Both the position numbers and the translations under genes were made by a program. Shown one piece after another: positions 1 through 12,534 of a DNA stretch of 64,000 nt; position 1 is the first letter of the stretch; the number at the start of each line of letters is the position of its first letter. The DNA is from Tolypeutes matacus (Eukaryota; Chordata; Mammalia; Cingulata; Chlamyphoridae). Below the pieces are notes generated by a model. The model did no database searches and was not told where the DNA came from. It was given only the letters and a program-made list of their open reading frames with translations. The stretch is from NCBI GenBank assembly GCA_026826555.1, contig JAKSZT010053764.1:37057902-37121901 (forward strand). The letters run 5' to 3'.

Positions 1-3000
1 AGATGCCTCTACAATTATAATGGGGGACTTTAATATACCATTGTCACCATTAGACAGAACATCTCGACAGAGGATCAATAAAGAAACAAAGACTCTGAAT
101 AATACATTAGAGGATCTGGACCTAATAGACATATACAGAACACTACACCCAAATACAGTGGGATATACTTTCTTCTTGAGTGCACACGGATCATTCTCCA
201 AGGTAGACCACATGCTAGGCCATGGAACAACTCTCAATGAATTCAGAAAGATTGAAATTATATGAAGTAATTTCTCTGACCACAATGGGATGAAGCTGGA
301 AATCAGTAAGGCCCAGAGAACCAGATTAGGCACAAAGATATGAAAGTTAAACAACACACTCTTAGACAAACAGTGGGTCAAGCAGGAAATTACAAAAGAA
401 ATCAGTAACTACCTTGAAATGAATAAAAATGACAACACAACATATCAAAACCTATGGGATGCAGCAAAAGCTGTACTGAGAGGGAAATTCAGAGCCATAA
501 ACACATGTATCAAAAGAGAAAAAAGAGATAAAATCGAAGACCTAACTGCACACCTACAGGAATTAGAAAAAGAACAACACACTAACCCTAAAGGGAGTAG
601 AGAGAAGGAAATAACAAAGGATAGAGCAAAACTAAATGAAATAGAAAATTAAAAGCACTAGAAAAAATAAAACCAAAAGCTGGTTCTTTGAGAAGATCAA
701 TAAAATTGACAAACCTTTAGTTACACTAACAAAGAAAAAAAGAGAGAAAATGCAAATACACAAAATAAGAAATGAAGAAGGGCATCTCATCACTGACCCC
801 ACAGAAATAAAGAGTATCATAAGAGGATACTTTGAAAAATCATATGCCAACAAGAATGATAATTTAGAAGAAAAGGACAAATTCCTAGAAACAAAGAAGC
901 AGCCTGGACTGACAAAAGAAGAATTTGATGAACTCAACAGACCAATCACAAGTAACAGGATTGAGTTTTTCATCAAAAACCTCCCAAACAAGAAGAGCCC
1001 AGGACCAGACAGCTTCACAGATGAATTCTACCAAACATTCCAGAAAGAACTAACACCAATCCTGCTTAAACTCTTCCAAAGAGTAGAAGTAGAAGAAACA
1101 TTGCCTAACTCAATCTTACATTACTCTAATACCAAAGCCAAACTAAGACACCACAAGAAAGGAAAATTACAGACCAATCTCTCTAATGAACCTAGATGCT
1201 AAAATCCTCAACAAAATACCTGCTAGTCATATTCAACAACACATCAAACGAATTATACACTATGACCAAGTGGGTTTAATCCCTGATATGCAAGGATGGT
1301 TCAACATAAGAAAATCAATCAATTTAATACACCACATTAACAGATCAAAAGAACAAAATCACATGATTATTTCTGTTGATGCAGAAAAAGCACTCAACAA
1401 AATACAGCACCCTTTCCTGATTAAAAAAAAAAAAAAAACACTTCAAAAGATAGGAATAGAAGGAAACTTCCTCAAAATGATAAAGGGTATATATGAAAAA
1501 CCCACAGCTAACATCATATTCAATGGTGAAATGCTAAAGGTTTCCCACTAAGATCTGGAGCAAGACTAGGTTGCCCATAGTCACTGCTCTTATTTAACAT
1601 TGTGTTACAAGTACTTGCTCAAGCACTTAGGCAAGAAAAAGATATAAAAGACATCCAAATTGGAAAGGAAGAAGTAAAGATTTCACTATTTGCAAATGAC
1701 ATGATCCTATACATAGAAAGCCCTGAGAAATCTACAACAAAGCTTCTAGAGCTTATAAATGAGTTCAGTAAAGTGGCAGGATATAATATCAATACGCAAA
1801 AATCAGTAGCATTTCTGTACACCAATAATGAGCAATCTGAGGAGGAAATCAAGAAAAAAATCCTATTTACAATAGCAACTAAAAGGATCAAATACCTAGG
1901 AATAAATTTAACTAAAGATGTAAATGACTTACACACAGAAAACTACACAACTCTGTAAAAGGAAATCAAAGAAGACTTAAATAAATGGAAGAATATTCCC
2001 TGCTCATGGATGGGAAGACTAAACATCATTAAGATGTCTATCTTACCCAAACTGATCTACAGATTTAATGCAATTCCAATAAAAATCAACACAGCATTTT
2101 TTACTGAATTGGAAAAACTATGAAATTTATTTGGAAGGCCAAGAGACCTCAAATAGCCAAAGACATATTGAAAAAGAAAAATGAAATTGGAGAAATCACA
2201 CTACCTGACTTTAAAACATACTATAAAGCTACAGTGGTCAAAACAGCATGGTATTGGCACAAGGATAGACATACTGACCAATGGAACCAAATTGATAGTT
2301 CTAAAATAGATCCTCGCATATACAGTCATCTGATATTCAACAAGGCCACCAAGCCCACTCAACTGGGAAAGAAAGGCCTCTTCAACAAATGGTGCTTGGA
2401 GCACTGGATATCCATATCTAAAACAATGAGAAAGGAACACCATCTCACACCTTATACAAAAATCAACTCAAGATGGATCAAAGATCTAAATATAAGAGCC
2501 AAGTCCATAAAGACCTTGGAAGATAATTTAGGGAAGCATCTACATGACCTTGTAAAAGGAACTGGTTTCATGAACTTCACACCCAAGCACGAGTAGTGAA
2601 TGATAAAATAGATAAACAAGACCTCCTCAAAATTAAAAACTTTTGCACCTCAAAGGAGGTTGTCAAGAAAGTGAAAAGACAGCCCACCTAATGGGAGAAA
2701 ATATTTGGTAACCATATATTTGAGAGGAGCCTAATAACCAGCATATATAAAGAAATCCTATATCTCAAAAATGAAAAGATGAACAACCCATTTAAAAAAT
2801 GGGCAAGTGATTTGAGCAGACACTTCTCCAAAGAAGAAATACAAATGGCTAAAAAGCACATGAAAAGATGTTCAACATTACTAGCTATTAGGGAAATGCA
2901 AATCAAAACTACAAAGAGATACCATCTTACACCCATTAGACTGGCGGCCATTAAAAAAAAAGAGGACTACAAGTTTTGGAGAGGATGTGGAGGAATGGGA

Positions 3001-3390
3001 ACCCTCATCCACTGCTGGTGGAAATGTAGAATGGTCCAGCCATTGTGGAGGACAGTTTGGTGGTTCCTCAAAAAACTAACTATAGATCTGCCATATGATC
3101 CAGCCATCCCACTGCTGGATATATACCCAGAAGAATTAAAAGCAAGGACACGAACAGATATATGCACACCAATGTTCATAGCAGCATTATTCACTATTGC
3201 CAAAATGCCCATCGACCGATGAATGGATAAACAAAATGTGATATATACATACAATGCAATATTACTCAGCTTTTAGAAGGAATACAATGCTAACACACAG
3301 GATGATAACATGGATGAATCTTGAGGACCTTATGTTGAGTGAAGCAAGCCAGACATTGAAGGACAAATATTATATGACCTCTCTGATATG
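1..3390 (+). pseudogene. L1 ORF2 remnant (endonuclease to C-terminus), copy 1
   Basis: This is the second open reading frame of a LINE-1 retrotransposon, whose product nicks target DNA and reverse transcribes L1 RNA. The window opens inside the endonuclease domain: the GDFN motif lies near base 25 and the SDHNG histidine motif near 275. The linker and reverse transcriptase follow (KKSPGPD at about 985-1010, palm motif at about 1690-1710), then the thumb and the Cys-rich C-terminal region (about 2990-3060, reading [14 protein letters not shown]). The frame is broken into at least seven pieces by stops and indels, including an A-run at about 1423-1438. The palm motif reads F-A-N-D where active elements have F-A-D-D, so a catalytic aspartate is lost. 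About eleven bases are missing near 3205. It is a dead copy, older than the L1 at 61696. The family call is secure; single frameshift positions were not mapped exhaustively. Confidence 0.95.
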
Positions 3391-6171
3391 AATTAAGCAA
3401 ATCAAGCAGACTCAGAGAGCTAGAGTCTGGAAGATAGGTTTATAGGAAATAGAAAGGGAGAAGAAGGTTTTGAGCCAATGGCCATACAGGTGAAATCTAT
3501 GATAAAGTGGAAGTGAGTAATTGTGCAGTGAAGGGATATGACAGGAAGGTAGTGATACTATTGGGTGGGTTTAACAGGGGGTAAGGTGGGGAGGGTGGGT
3601 TGAACAGTCCATGGAACTAGGGGGAGGGTTGGGGGAGGGACCAGTTGAACACTGGGGATTGGTAGATATGTGGTTGAAACTTCAATGTTGGGAAAGCTCT
3701 TTTGGCAATATGACAAGGAAGGGTTACTGGTTTAGGGTGTTGGATGCAGGAGCAATTGGGACAGGGCACACCTGGGGCAGTCTACAAGAGAATGTGCAGT
3801 GGTCATTTTGTCATAGTGTGTTGTATCAGTGGGTAGAGACCCACACAATGAGTGGGAAGGAGTTGGACTCCCATCTTGGGGAGGCCCGATATGCTTTCAA
3901 AAAACGGGGTGGGTGTCTCTCAAGAACATGGGCAGTTTCTAATAGGGGAGGGCAGACCAGTGTGTCAAGCCCTCAGTGTTATTGCAAGTAACTATGAATC
4001 TTCTCGTTCAAGGAGTGAAGCCTGGTGGTCCCCCTGAGCCCCAAGGGAAGAGAGAGGGAGGAATAGACTAGATGGAAGAGGGGGTATTTAGGAGGCAATG
4101 GAAGTGTTCTGCATGATCTTGCAATGTTGGATACAGGCCATGTTAATTTCAGCAAAAATTTATAAAAGTGTATGGTCTAAAATGTAAACCATAATGCAAA
4201 CCATTGACCATGGTTGGTAACTATGTTTCAATTTTTGTACATCAGTTGTAACAAATGTATCATCCACACATAAAAAGGTTATTAATATGGAAAGGGGAAA
4301 ACAGGGGAGGATGTTGGGTATATGGGAGTCCCCTAGATTCTGTATGTGACTTTACTGTGACCTAAAACTTCTTTGAAGACAAAACAAAAAAAAGTAAGAC
4401 CCTCGGGAAGAAATGGAAGAAAATGTCACTGTACATACAAGACAACAGATATTAGAGTGATAAAAGGCAAAACATCAAGAAAAAATTTTTTAAATATTTT
4501 TTATTATTTTTTAATATCCCAATTTTTTATTTTAATTCAATTTTAGTTTTTCTAAATTATGTATTTTACTTCTTATGTTTAAATCTATCATTATTATTTC
4601 ATTTTCCTATTAATTGTATTTGGTGATATTCTTGGCTTCGTTTTTGAAGAAGTTTTGGACCACAGAAGGGTTACAACTGTGGTAGGGGAGGATCATTGGT
4701 GTGGGGTGTCAGTGATGGGGGAATACATGGGAGGAAGTTCACCTGGGCATACATATAAGGTATATAAATGTGTTCAAATGTTCATGGGACATTGTCATAG
4801 TGGGTAGAAATTCACACAATAATCGAAAGAATATTGAATTCCCATCCTGGGGAGCCCTGCCACATTCTCTAACACAACAGCACCAATCCACTGAGCACAG
4901 GGGCAATGACTAGTGAAGAAGGATGGTCCATTGATGGGCCCTTGATATTGATGACTATGCTTATGAGCCTTTGCTCTTGAAATTGAAACTTAGCCTAGTG
5001 TTGTAGGGTGCCTAAGAGTTACCTCCCGAGAGCCTCCATGTTGCTCAAATGTGGCCTGTCTCTAAGCCAAACAGCATATAAATGCATCACTTTCCCCCCA
5101 GCATGGGACATGACTCCTGAGGATGAGCCTCCCTGGCACTGAGGGATTACTACCAAGCACCAACTAGCAATACAACTGGAAAAAGACCTTGAATAAAAGG
5201 GAGAAAAGGTAGAGACAAATGAGTTTATATGGGTAAGAGACTTCAAAGTGAGTCGGGAGGTCATCCCAGAGTTAATGCTTGCTTATGCATGTCTCAGCAG
5301 GATCACATAAACTGCCAAAGTAGATACTACCCAAAATAGTGGGGCTCCTGAGGGTTCTGGAGACACACAGGTCCTACAGTCATGGCAGATAGCTCCGGAG
5401 TTTGGTGCCTTGCCATTGGGCCCTACTTTGGACTTTGTGCTCCCAAGTGAGTTGGACTCAGTTGTAACATCTCTACACATGCCTCTTCTGGCCCTTCTAT
5501 TTGAACCTATAGTTGGTGCTGGAGTTGGTAGGTGTACACCCAAAATACTTGAATCTTTGGGCTGCCCATGTGCCAGCTGGGCCCTGAGCCTCAGTGGAGT
5601 TGCAACACCTACTCTCCAGTTCCTTGGACTCACCCAGGACAACTAACAAGAGGTAAAAATGAACAACGACCATACCAAGGAACCTAGAGAGTCTACAACT
5701 GCAAACAAGAGAGTCCCATCTCAATTAGAGGTGGAGTGGGCATCACCGTCCCAGAATCCTCAGGATTGGGGATATCACTGATGTGGAGACAGTGGCCACT
5801 GGAGGTGCTGAAGGCAAGGAGAGGGAAAAAGAGGTGTAATATGGGGGCACTTTTGGGACTCGGAATTGTCCTGAATGACATTGCAATGACAGATTCAGGC
5901 CATTATATATTCTGCCATAACCTACAGAATGGAGTGGGAGAGAGTATAAACTACAATGTAAACTATAATTCATCCTTAGTGACAATGCTCCAAAACTGTG
6001 TTCATCAATTGCAATAAATGTACTACACTAATGAAAGAAGTTGTTAATGTGGGGGGAAGTGGGAGGTGTGGGGAGTGGGGTATATAAGAATCCCTTATAT
6101 TTTTTTATGTAACATTTTATGTCATCTAATTATCTTTTAGAAAAAATAAAAAGTATATTAAAAAAAAAAAA
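3391..6171 (+). mobile_element. Composite L1 3'UTR with poly(A), copy 1
   Basis: The 3'UTR of the L1 above is about 2.8 kb long. It starts with a purine/G-rich tract (3570-3650). Module A follows (about 3640-4380), then an ORF1-derived segment (4395-4478), an AT-rich spacer (4486-4620) and module B (about 4630-6150). It ends in an A-run at 6160-6171. Modules A and B share recognisable blocks: a 'gagacccacacaat'-like block, a 'cccatcctggggag'-like block, and a tail with 'ttgtaacaaatgta' and 'tatatgggagtcccc'. The same order is seen at 19700-22896, so this is lineage structure and not a local accident. The open frames inside it are not genes. Confidence 0.9.
4395..4478 (+). other. ORF1-derived segment inside L1 3'UTR (copy 1)
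   Basis: These roughly 84 bases align in sense orientation with the coiled-coil part of L1 ORF1 at 58336-58418. Shared blocks include 'gtacatac/acatacat' and 'gacaacagat/gataacagat'. The match is clearer in the sister 3'UTR copy at 20716-20794. It lies directly after the A-rich end of module A. Confidence 0.75.
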
Positions 6172-6590
6172 CCTGCAGAGGGCAGGCTGCAGGGTGATTG
6201 ATTGATGAACACCAGCAGCCTGAGAAGCTCCTTAAGGGACTAAGAGGGAAGGCTGCCTTTCCTTTTGTTCTGTTGTTATTGTTGTTCTTTTTTTTTTCCT
6301 TTCTTTACCCTTTTTTCAAAATTAGGTGCTGCTGTCTTGTTTCTTGTTTGTTGTGTTTCCCCTTCCTTTGTTTCCCCCTTTTTTTTCATTTACCAATTTT
6401 GTCTACCTATGCTATTTCTTTTCTTTCCTTCAAATTTCTATCTTCTGTTTTCTGTTGTTCTTTCATTCCACCTTTTTTTGTTTGCTCTTCAATTTTTCTT
6501 TCTTTTATTTCTTATTCCTTTTTTGTTTTGTTTTGTTTTGTTTCCTTTTTAAACTTTTTTTTCTTTTTCTCTTTCCCTCTCTTCTCATCA
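6172..6590 (+). mobile_element. Orphan L1 5'UTR fragment
   Basis: Starting right after the poly(A) of the preceding L1, this piece matches the internal 5'UTR of the L1 at 57438-57775. It has the same 'cctgcagagggca' start, the 'gattgattga/gattgattca' block, 'gctccttaagggac', and then a long T/C-rich tract with 'cttctgttttctgttgtt'. It stops where the pyrimidine tract ends, with no ORF1 behind it. The long F/L-rich frames here are translations of the pyrimidine tract and are not coding. Confidence 0.8.
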
Positions 6591-8439
6591 ATTTAAGTTT
6601 ATCATAAAATGTCCAAACTGGCAAATGAAGGACCACAATAGAATATATTTTGAGAAGTCTGCTACAACATATCTTCCCAATTAATTCATGCATGTATTTT
6701 TATTGAATGCTAAAGCATCAACAATTCCATTTTTCTAAAGAAGAACTGACTTTGCTAATCATAGATCATTTTCTTTTCCCTTAATTCCAAACACATACTT
6801 GGTTATTTTCATATTTGAAAGAAAGCATTCCTTTCAGAAATCCCCTTGTGAAGCTTTGCAACATCTTGCTCTATCCAAGGCCCCAAAGGACTGGCTGTGC
6901 ATTTTTCAGATGTCACCTACTACATAACAAACCTTATTTCAAATTCTTAGAAGATGTTTTTAATTTTAAAAGCTTATGTTTGGAGTCATGAAAATGATAA
7001 GACTTATCTGTGGTCACCACCTCCTTACTCTAACAGTCTACTCCCAGATAAAAAGGCCATGGGTATCTAAGCATGAAATGGCATCCAATTATTGACAGAG
7101 CAATCAAGGTACAGTCTCTGCTTGGAAGGATCATAGAACACCAGCCCCTTGGTGGATCTGGAAATGGCAATGTTGCAGAATTTTCCCAGCTCAAAACTTC
7201 CTGAATGTAAGCAAAAGAAAAGGACTTGGGCTCCCAATGCACATTAAAGTGTGAGCAACACTGCACTAGCAAACACTGCTTCCACTTTACACAGTAGAGT
7301 GGAAAATGCATTTTTCTGGGCTCCATGATAAAAGTCTTAAGGTCCTTAGAAAAAAATTCCCCTTTGAACATGAAAACATTTCACCAGTTTAGCCAGTATT
7401 TGGGTATTTTAGTATATGATAGCAGATTATTAATTTCCTCCCTACTGCTTTAAGATGCCAACATGGTAGAAAAATCACAGCAGTAGAAGAGACTAAATCA
7501 ATGCCATCAATGATGTATTTCAATCATGATGAGGAATTACTCCTAACTGTAATACAGATGGCCCAAATATAAGAAATGATTGCCCATAAACTCATACTGG
7601 AGCAGAGCAACACAGCCATAAAGGTTTACCACTGTACCAGAGACCTAGCTCCTGATGGAATCTTTGGGGGGATTCTTCATATCAACTTGAATGCTTCATT
7701 GCTGGATTGACTTTGGAGCCTGTAAGGCCCAGAAATTGAACTTAGCCAAGAGCTGAAGGGCCCAGCAGTGCATTGCACCCTGTGACATCTAGTCATTAGG
7801 AGGTGGGGTCAGAAAAAGGAAGAAATCTACTTTGGATTGCTTTATTAGAAGCAGAGCACAGAGAACCCCAGTCTCCAAAGTGGATTGCTTCCTGTTTCCA
7901 GCTATGGCCGAGGGAGGAAGTCAGCAAATTTTCTTTAAAAAAAAAAAAAAAAGACAACTATAAAGCTGTACAAAATTAGCAAAAAAAACAACCATTTCTG
8001 CATTCTGGAAATTGACCAAGGATATACAATAATCTGAGAAGTGCTAATGCTTTAAAAACAGCTACAGTTCAGGTGAGAAGAGCAGGAGTCTGAGGCATTC
8101 TTGCCAGGGCTGTTCCCGTCACTGCCCCCTCCCCTAGCTCGGTAGGCACAGGGTTCTGCCAGGGCAGGGCAGGCCCTGAAGACCAACAGCTGCTTCGGTG
8201 CAAGGGGGATCACTTGATTTGGAGTTTGGTCATACCCAGGCCACCCTTCATCCATGGAAGTAGCAGAGAAGATCACAGCGATGACAGAATGGAAAGAGCC
8301 GACAGTTCTACTAGCCTGAGGTCCAGTCATGACTCAAACAACTCCATTCTGGGCTGAGCCTTGTCTCGGGATGGGGGTGGGAGCAGGGATTAGCTGCAAA
8401 TGGAGACAAAAGAACTTTGGGGGCTGGCAAAAATTATTC
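6591..8439. other. Intergenic/intronic, no gene recognised
   Basis: This is ordinary mixed-composition DNA. A GC-richer patch at 8050-8340 holds an open frame on the minus strand. I see no domain, splice pair or repeat name for it. An A-run lies at 7937-7952. Confidence 0.5.
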
Positions 8440-8525
8440 TGAAACTAAAAACACTGAATTGTACATATTCAATGGGTAAGTTTTATGATAGGAAATGTAG
8501 ACACCGATAAAACTGTTTTTTTTTA
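8440..8525 (+). mobile_element. Old L1 (L1M-type) 3' end
   Basis: The stretch 'aattgtacatattcaatgg' with 'gttttatgatagg' and 'gataaaactgtttttt' resembles the terminal 3'UTR of ancient mammalian L1 elements. It is short and diverged. Confidence 0.5.
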
Positions 8526-9461
8526 ACATACCAAAAAGTAAACCTTCTCAAATATTTTTTAAAAAATCCTAAATCTATAGCTCTAATGAGTTCACCATGT
8601 CCCTGGCAAAATTAATTTAATGTTGCTCAAAAGTAAACTTCTGTTAGCAGTGTTCTTATTTTGAAGATACAAATTTTTATAAGCAATATGAACTTATCCA
8701 CACAGGAGAAAATGCCAAGGGAACAGATTACTTGCAAAAGAAGAAAAAATCATAGTGAACACAGCATATGCAAAATAAATGTCATAATAGAAGGAAAATT
8801 TTTTACAGAATTTTAATAGGAAAAGTTGAGCTTTCAGAATTATATATATATCAAGATGTAGCTCATATCTAGACAACAGAAATATATTCACAGGTATGTA
8901 AGAGCCCAGAGTCTATAACAGATAAGCATTATATAATCTTTCTTTTAAAAAATCCCCTTTAAAATTAGGAATTTTAGTCAACCAAAAAATACATTTAAAA
9001 GTGAAATTCCATTGCAAGTGAAAATACACTAGGCAATTCTAACCAACCCTCATATAAGAATAGCTATAAATAAAGGATAAAAATTTTAAAGGTTGTTTTA
9101 AGGCATCAGATAGTTTATAAAGCAATAAAATAATATAGAGCCAAGATGTAGTAGAAAGAAGAAAATATCTCAAATAAAAGCATTAAACTCCAGGTGAAAT
9201 GAAGAACAATTAAAAAGGACAAATATGTAGATAGATCCAAATAAAACAGACAGTAGAAAAAAATTAATAAGGTCTCAGAGAGGCATTAAATATGTGGAGA
9301 GAAAATTTTAAATGACAATAATAGCATGTAAATTGGAAGGAATTAAAGCATTCTCAGGGCCTTCTGATCTATCTCCAAAACCAAATACAAATATAGACTT
9401 GAGCCTTTATAGCCTTCTTAATGTAATAAAGATTCACTTCATGTTAGAACATTCTGTTTCA
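8526..9461. other. AT-rich, no gene recognised
   Basis: AT-rich DNA with many short A and T runs. No coding pattern, tRNA or repeat family is recognised. Confidence 0.5.
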
Positions 9462-9640
9462 ACCAATATTTATTGAGCAGCAACTATTTTCCAAATTGTT
9501 TGACATATACAATGAGATTGCCTATATTGGCCATTTTATAAACAAGGAGAGTGAGTTTCAGAGAAGGTAATAACTTGCCCAATATTTGCTGTTTGAGTCA
9601 ATAAAATCTAGACCCAGTGCACAGCTATTCTAGCATAATT
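9462..9640 (-). mobile_element. MIR SINE fragment
   Basis: 'aatatttattgagca' followed by a 'ttataaacaaggagagtgag'-like block and 'aacttgccca' is the reverse complement of the MIR core and 3' part. Confidence 0.6.
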
Positions 9641-10560
9641 CTCCCCATTTGTATCCCATAGGACATAAGCAAACCTTTCTTCCAAGGCAAGGCAAGGATT
9701 GTGGTCTATAGGTTAAGCACATCACAAGCACCGGCAGTGGAGATTTATTTGCTGCATAAAGAGCAGCATTGCAAACGCAGAAGTTATGTTATGGTTATGT
9801 ATCATATGGTATGAATGACAAAGCCATCCCCAGATGTCCCCAGAACAACCAGTCAACCCTGCCCTGGACTACAGGCCTTAGCACTCAAGCAAAAATAACA
9901 ACAAAAAACATCCTTTTAAAATTGATAAATGTTAGTGCGCTTATTTGATATACAAAAGGGTTAGTTCACAGTTGATTCCTCTGAATAGCAAACTGCATGC
10001 ATTTCAGATGGAGTTTGATTTATACAAACCATCTTCCCCACCGTATTTTACAGAAACACATCTATTGCAAAAGCTAGAATCTCAAGGTCAAGTGCCTTCA
10101 GTGACAAACAAGTAATGTAAGTGAAGGAAGGGGACCAGGTATGTAATCATGGTATGCCAGAGTCATCATCTGTGATTTTTAGTGCTGTTCCTTGCATTTA
10201 ACTTTTGTATCAGGGAAACTGTAGGGAGCGGTGAGGACTGTGGCAAACTGGAAAGAGTCCCAGCAGAGTGACACTTTTCAAGAATGAGAACTTGTTTTGC
10301 TAAGTCTTTTAATTTTTTAAGAGAAATCAGATATCTGGATTTTTATATGAAAAAAATATTTTACTCACCTGAAAATGAAGAATTTTGTGAATAATCAAGG
10401 GCTTTCATACTTTTTATGCTATAGAAGTCTTTCTGTGAATTAAATTGTCCATAGAACACAAAAGGTCTTTTGAATCCCTGAATTCCCTTTGATTTTACGA
10501 CATTCTAAGTAAGAGCTAACCAAATGAGGAATGGTTTGTTGCCTAGCTGGTTAGTACATT
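9641..10560. other. No gene recognised
   Basis: Mixed sequence. No exon-like or repeat-like feature can be supported. Confidence 0.5.
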
Positions 10561-10960
10561 TAATTTATGTTCATTTAACTCATTAGGTTTACTTAACATC
10601 TACTAAGGGTCTGTTATGGCCCACTCACTGCCTAAGTCATGACCTGTGCCCTTATGGGTCCCACAGCTGAAGGCAGACATAACAAATGGCCTTGCTGAAG
10701 GGCAGCGAGCTCTGAACACCTTGGAGGCTGCAGAAAAGCCGAGAGTGCAGGAAGGCAGGGAAGGTGTCAGCCAAGGTGCCATTTCCAGGGTGCCCTAAAG
10801 GGTGTGTTGAATTCTTCCAAGCAGAGATAGGAAGAGTAAGAAGTATCTGCAGCAGATGTGCAACAGAAAGAAACACACACAGGTGTGAAAGTGCACAGCA
10901 CCACGAGGGAAAGTGAGACAGCTGGTAAGCAAGGGGAAACAGCACCCAGAAACTAAGCAT
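10561..10960 (+). mobile_element. Ancient mammalian interspersed repeat fragment
   Basis: The string 'cccttatgggtcccacagct' and downstream 'ttccaagcagagata' and 'gcagatgtgcaacagaaag' match a common old mammalian repeat class (text of the 'ccaggcagagggaacagc' kind). It appears related to the copies at 25050-28150 and 52061-52620. I cannot fix the family name from memory. The minus-strand open frame of about 100 codons here is a shadow. Confidence 0.4.
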
Positions 10961-12042
10961 TAACCTGTTTACTGGTGGCTAACTCAGTCGCACTTAGGCT
11001 TTTCCTTTTGGCATTCAGTATGGAAGAGGAGAAAAACCAACTGGGGCCCAGAATGATGTGGGCACAAATCTCCGTTTATAAGCATAAATCATTTATTGAA
11101 TTACACATTTTAAATTAGAGCCACAAGAATGATCTGTGACTTTAATAAGCCAAATCTCTTTAGATATTGTAAATACATGAAACACAATTATGTATATATT
11201 TTTTTCACACAAAACAATATCATGGGATTGATTCTCATAAATATTTTCCAGTCTTAATTCTGAATCTTTCTTAGATTAGAATCTACTAAACTCATTGAGA
11301 AAACAATTTAAATCATCTCAAACAATTTTGAGACTGTCTTTCTGATCAATTTTGGGGGCTGCCTCCTCAGTATACTAAAAATCCTTAATGACCAGAATGA
11401 TTGGCTGGAATGCAGAGCTAACCCTATTTACACTTTTAACAAGAACTGTAGAACTTTTAGATAGCAGTAATCAAACATTCCACATCTCTGAGTTTCAGTC
11501 ATTTTATAACCTAATTTTCAAGTCAGATTTGAGTTTATTATCCCCTTCCAGGGTTACTATATCACTTGAGAAAATTCTGAATTAATTTCACTCTCAAGGT
11601 TTATAGTCTTTCCACTTAGCTCTAAAGACCTTACAACTTTTGAGAATTCTGCATTATTTTCATATTCTTCCTATCTTGTAGGATCAAAGTTTTTTTTTTC
11701 AATATCAAAAAGAGAGTTAATTGGATTCTCTATCATTTAAGCCTTTTCTCAACACAACTTCTAATGCTGAGCTATTGACAATGCCAAGCATACTTTGGTG
11801 TTGAATAAATAATAGATCTGAGAAGGACTGTTATATATAATATTAAAAAGGATCATATGTAACTCAAAAATACCTACCACTCAGCAAGGTAAAAAGAAGG
11901 GAGGGATAAAATAGGAATAACCATAAAGGACAGGAAAAGTAGAATGGGGCCAAGGGTTTGGTCAGTTTACTAATATAGATTAAAAAAACCCTGTGTCCTT
12001 TCCAGATGTTTAATTTCACAAATTTAATTCTGGGTTTCCTAG
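10961..12042. other. AT-rich, no gene recognised
   Basis: AT-rich single-copy-looking DNA; nothing supportable. Confidence 0.5.
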
Positions 12043-12534
12043 TGTTGCCAGAGTGCTCTGGGTTTCTAGGTTCTTGGCTTCATCACAAGAAAGAATTCAG
12101 AGATGTGCCAGTTTAAAGAGGGAAGTGAAAGAGTTTATTGAGAAACGAGAAAAAGGAAAAATACACACCCGAGGCATGAGTGCAGGCAGTGGGACCCAGG
12201 GTAGGTCTTTTTAAGGCCTTTCCTCTTCTCCCCGCTCCTGCCTCCCATATTAAGGAAGCAGCTCAGCTATCTGCTGTCCTGATTGGTTGACTTTCTCTCT
12301 TCCCCTGTTAGCTTTCAGGGAACCAATGGCGGGGGGACTTTCTGTTTGGAGTTATCCAGGGCTTCTTTTGAGCCCAGGAGTTTCAAATGGGACCTTGTGA
12401 CCAGAGTCTGTCAGGCTTTTCAGATGGTTACAGCTTTGTTCTCAAGCAGCTGCCTTCCCTTAGCAGGTTTTCAGGCAGTGTCTCATGTCTATGTTCTGAC
12501 CAGCGGCCTTCCCTCATTTCCTATACTAACCTGC
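12043..12534 (-). mobile_element. Solo ERV LTR (class I-like)
   Basis: On the minus strand the right-hand part of an LTR is visible: a polyadenylation signal (reverse complement of 'tttatt' at about 12137), then a U5-like stretch reading 'gaattctttcttgtgatgaa' and ending near 'ctctggcaaca'. The other end carries a GC-rich U3-like segment with a CCAAT-type box. A CTAG lies on both sides (12039-12042 and 12535-12538), fitting a 4-bp target duplication. One LTR terminus would then read TA instead of the canonical base pair. No internal retroviral sequence is present. Confidence 0.65.

Noticed and set aside
3611..3991. 126-codon frame after ORF2
   Set aside because: Lies in the G-rich L1 3'UTR; no start context or domain, and not kept in the second copy.
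6198..6607. Overlapping 93-132-codon F/L-rich frames
   Set aside because: Translation of the L1 5'UTR pyrimidine tract; the same tract at 57464-57786 gives similar frames.
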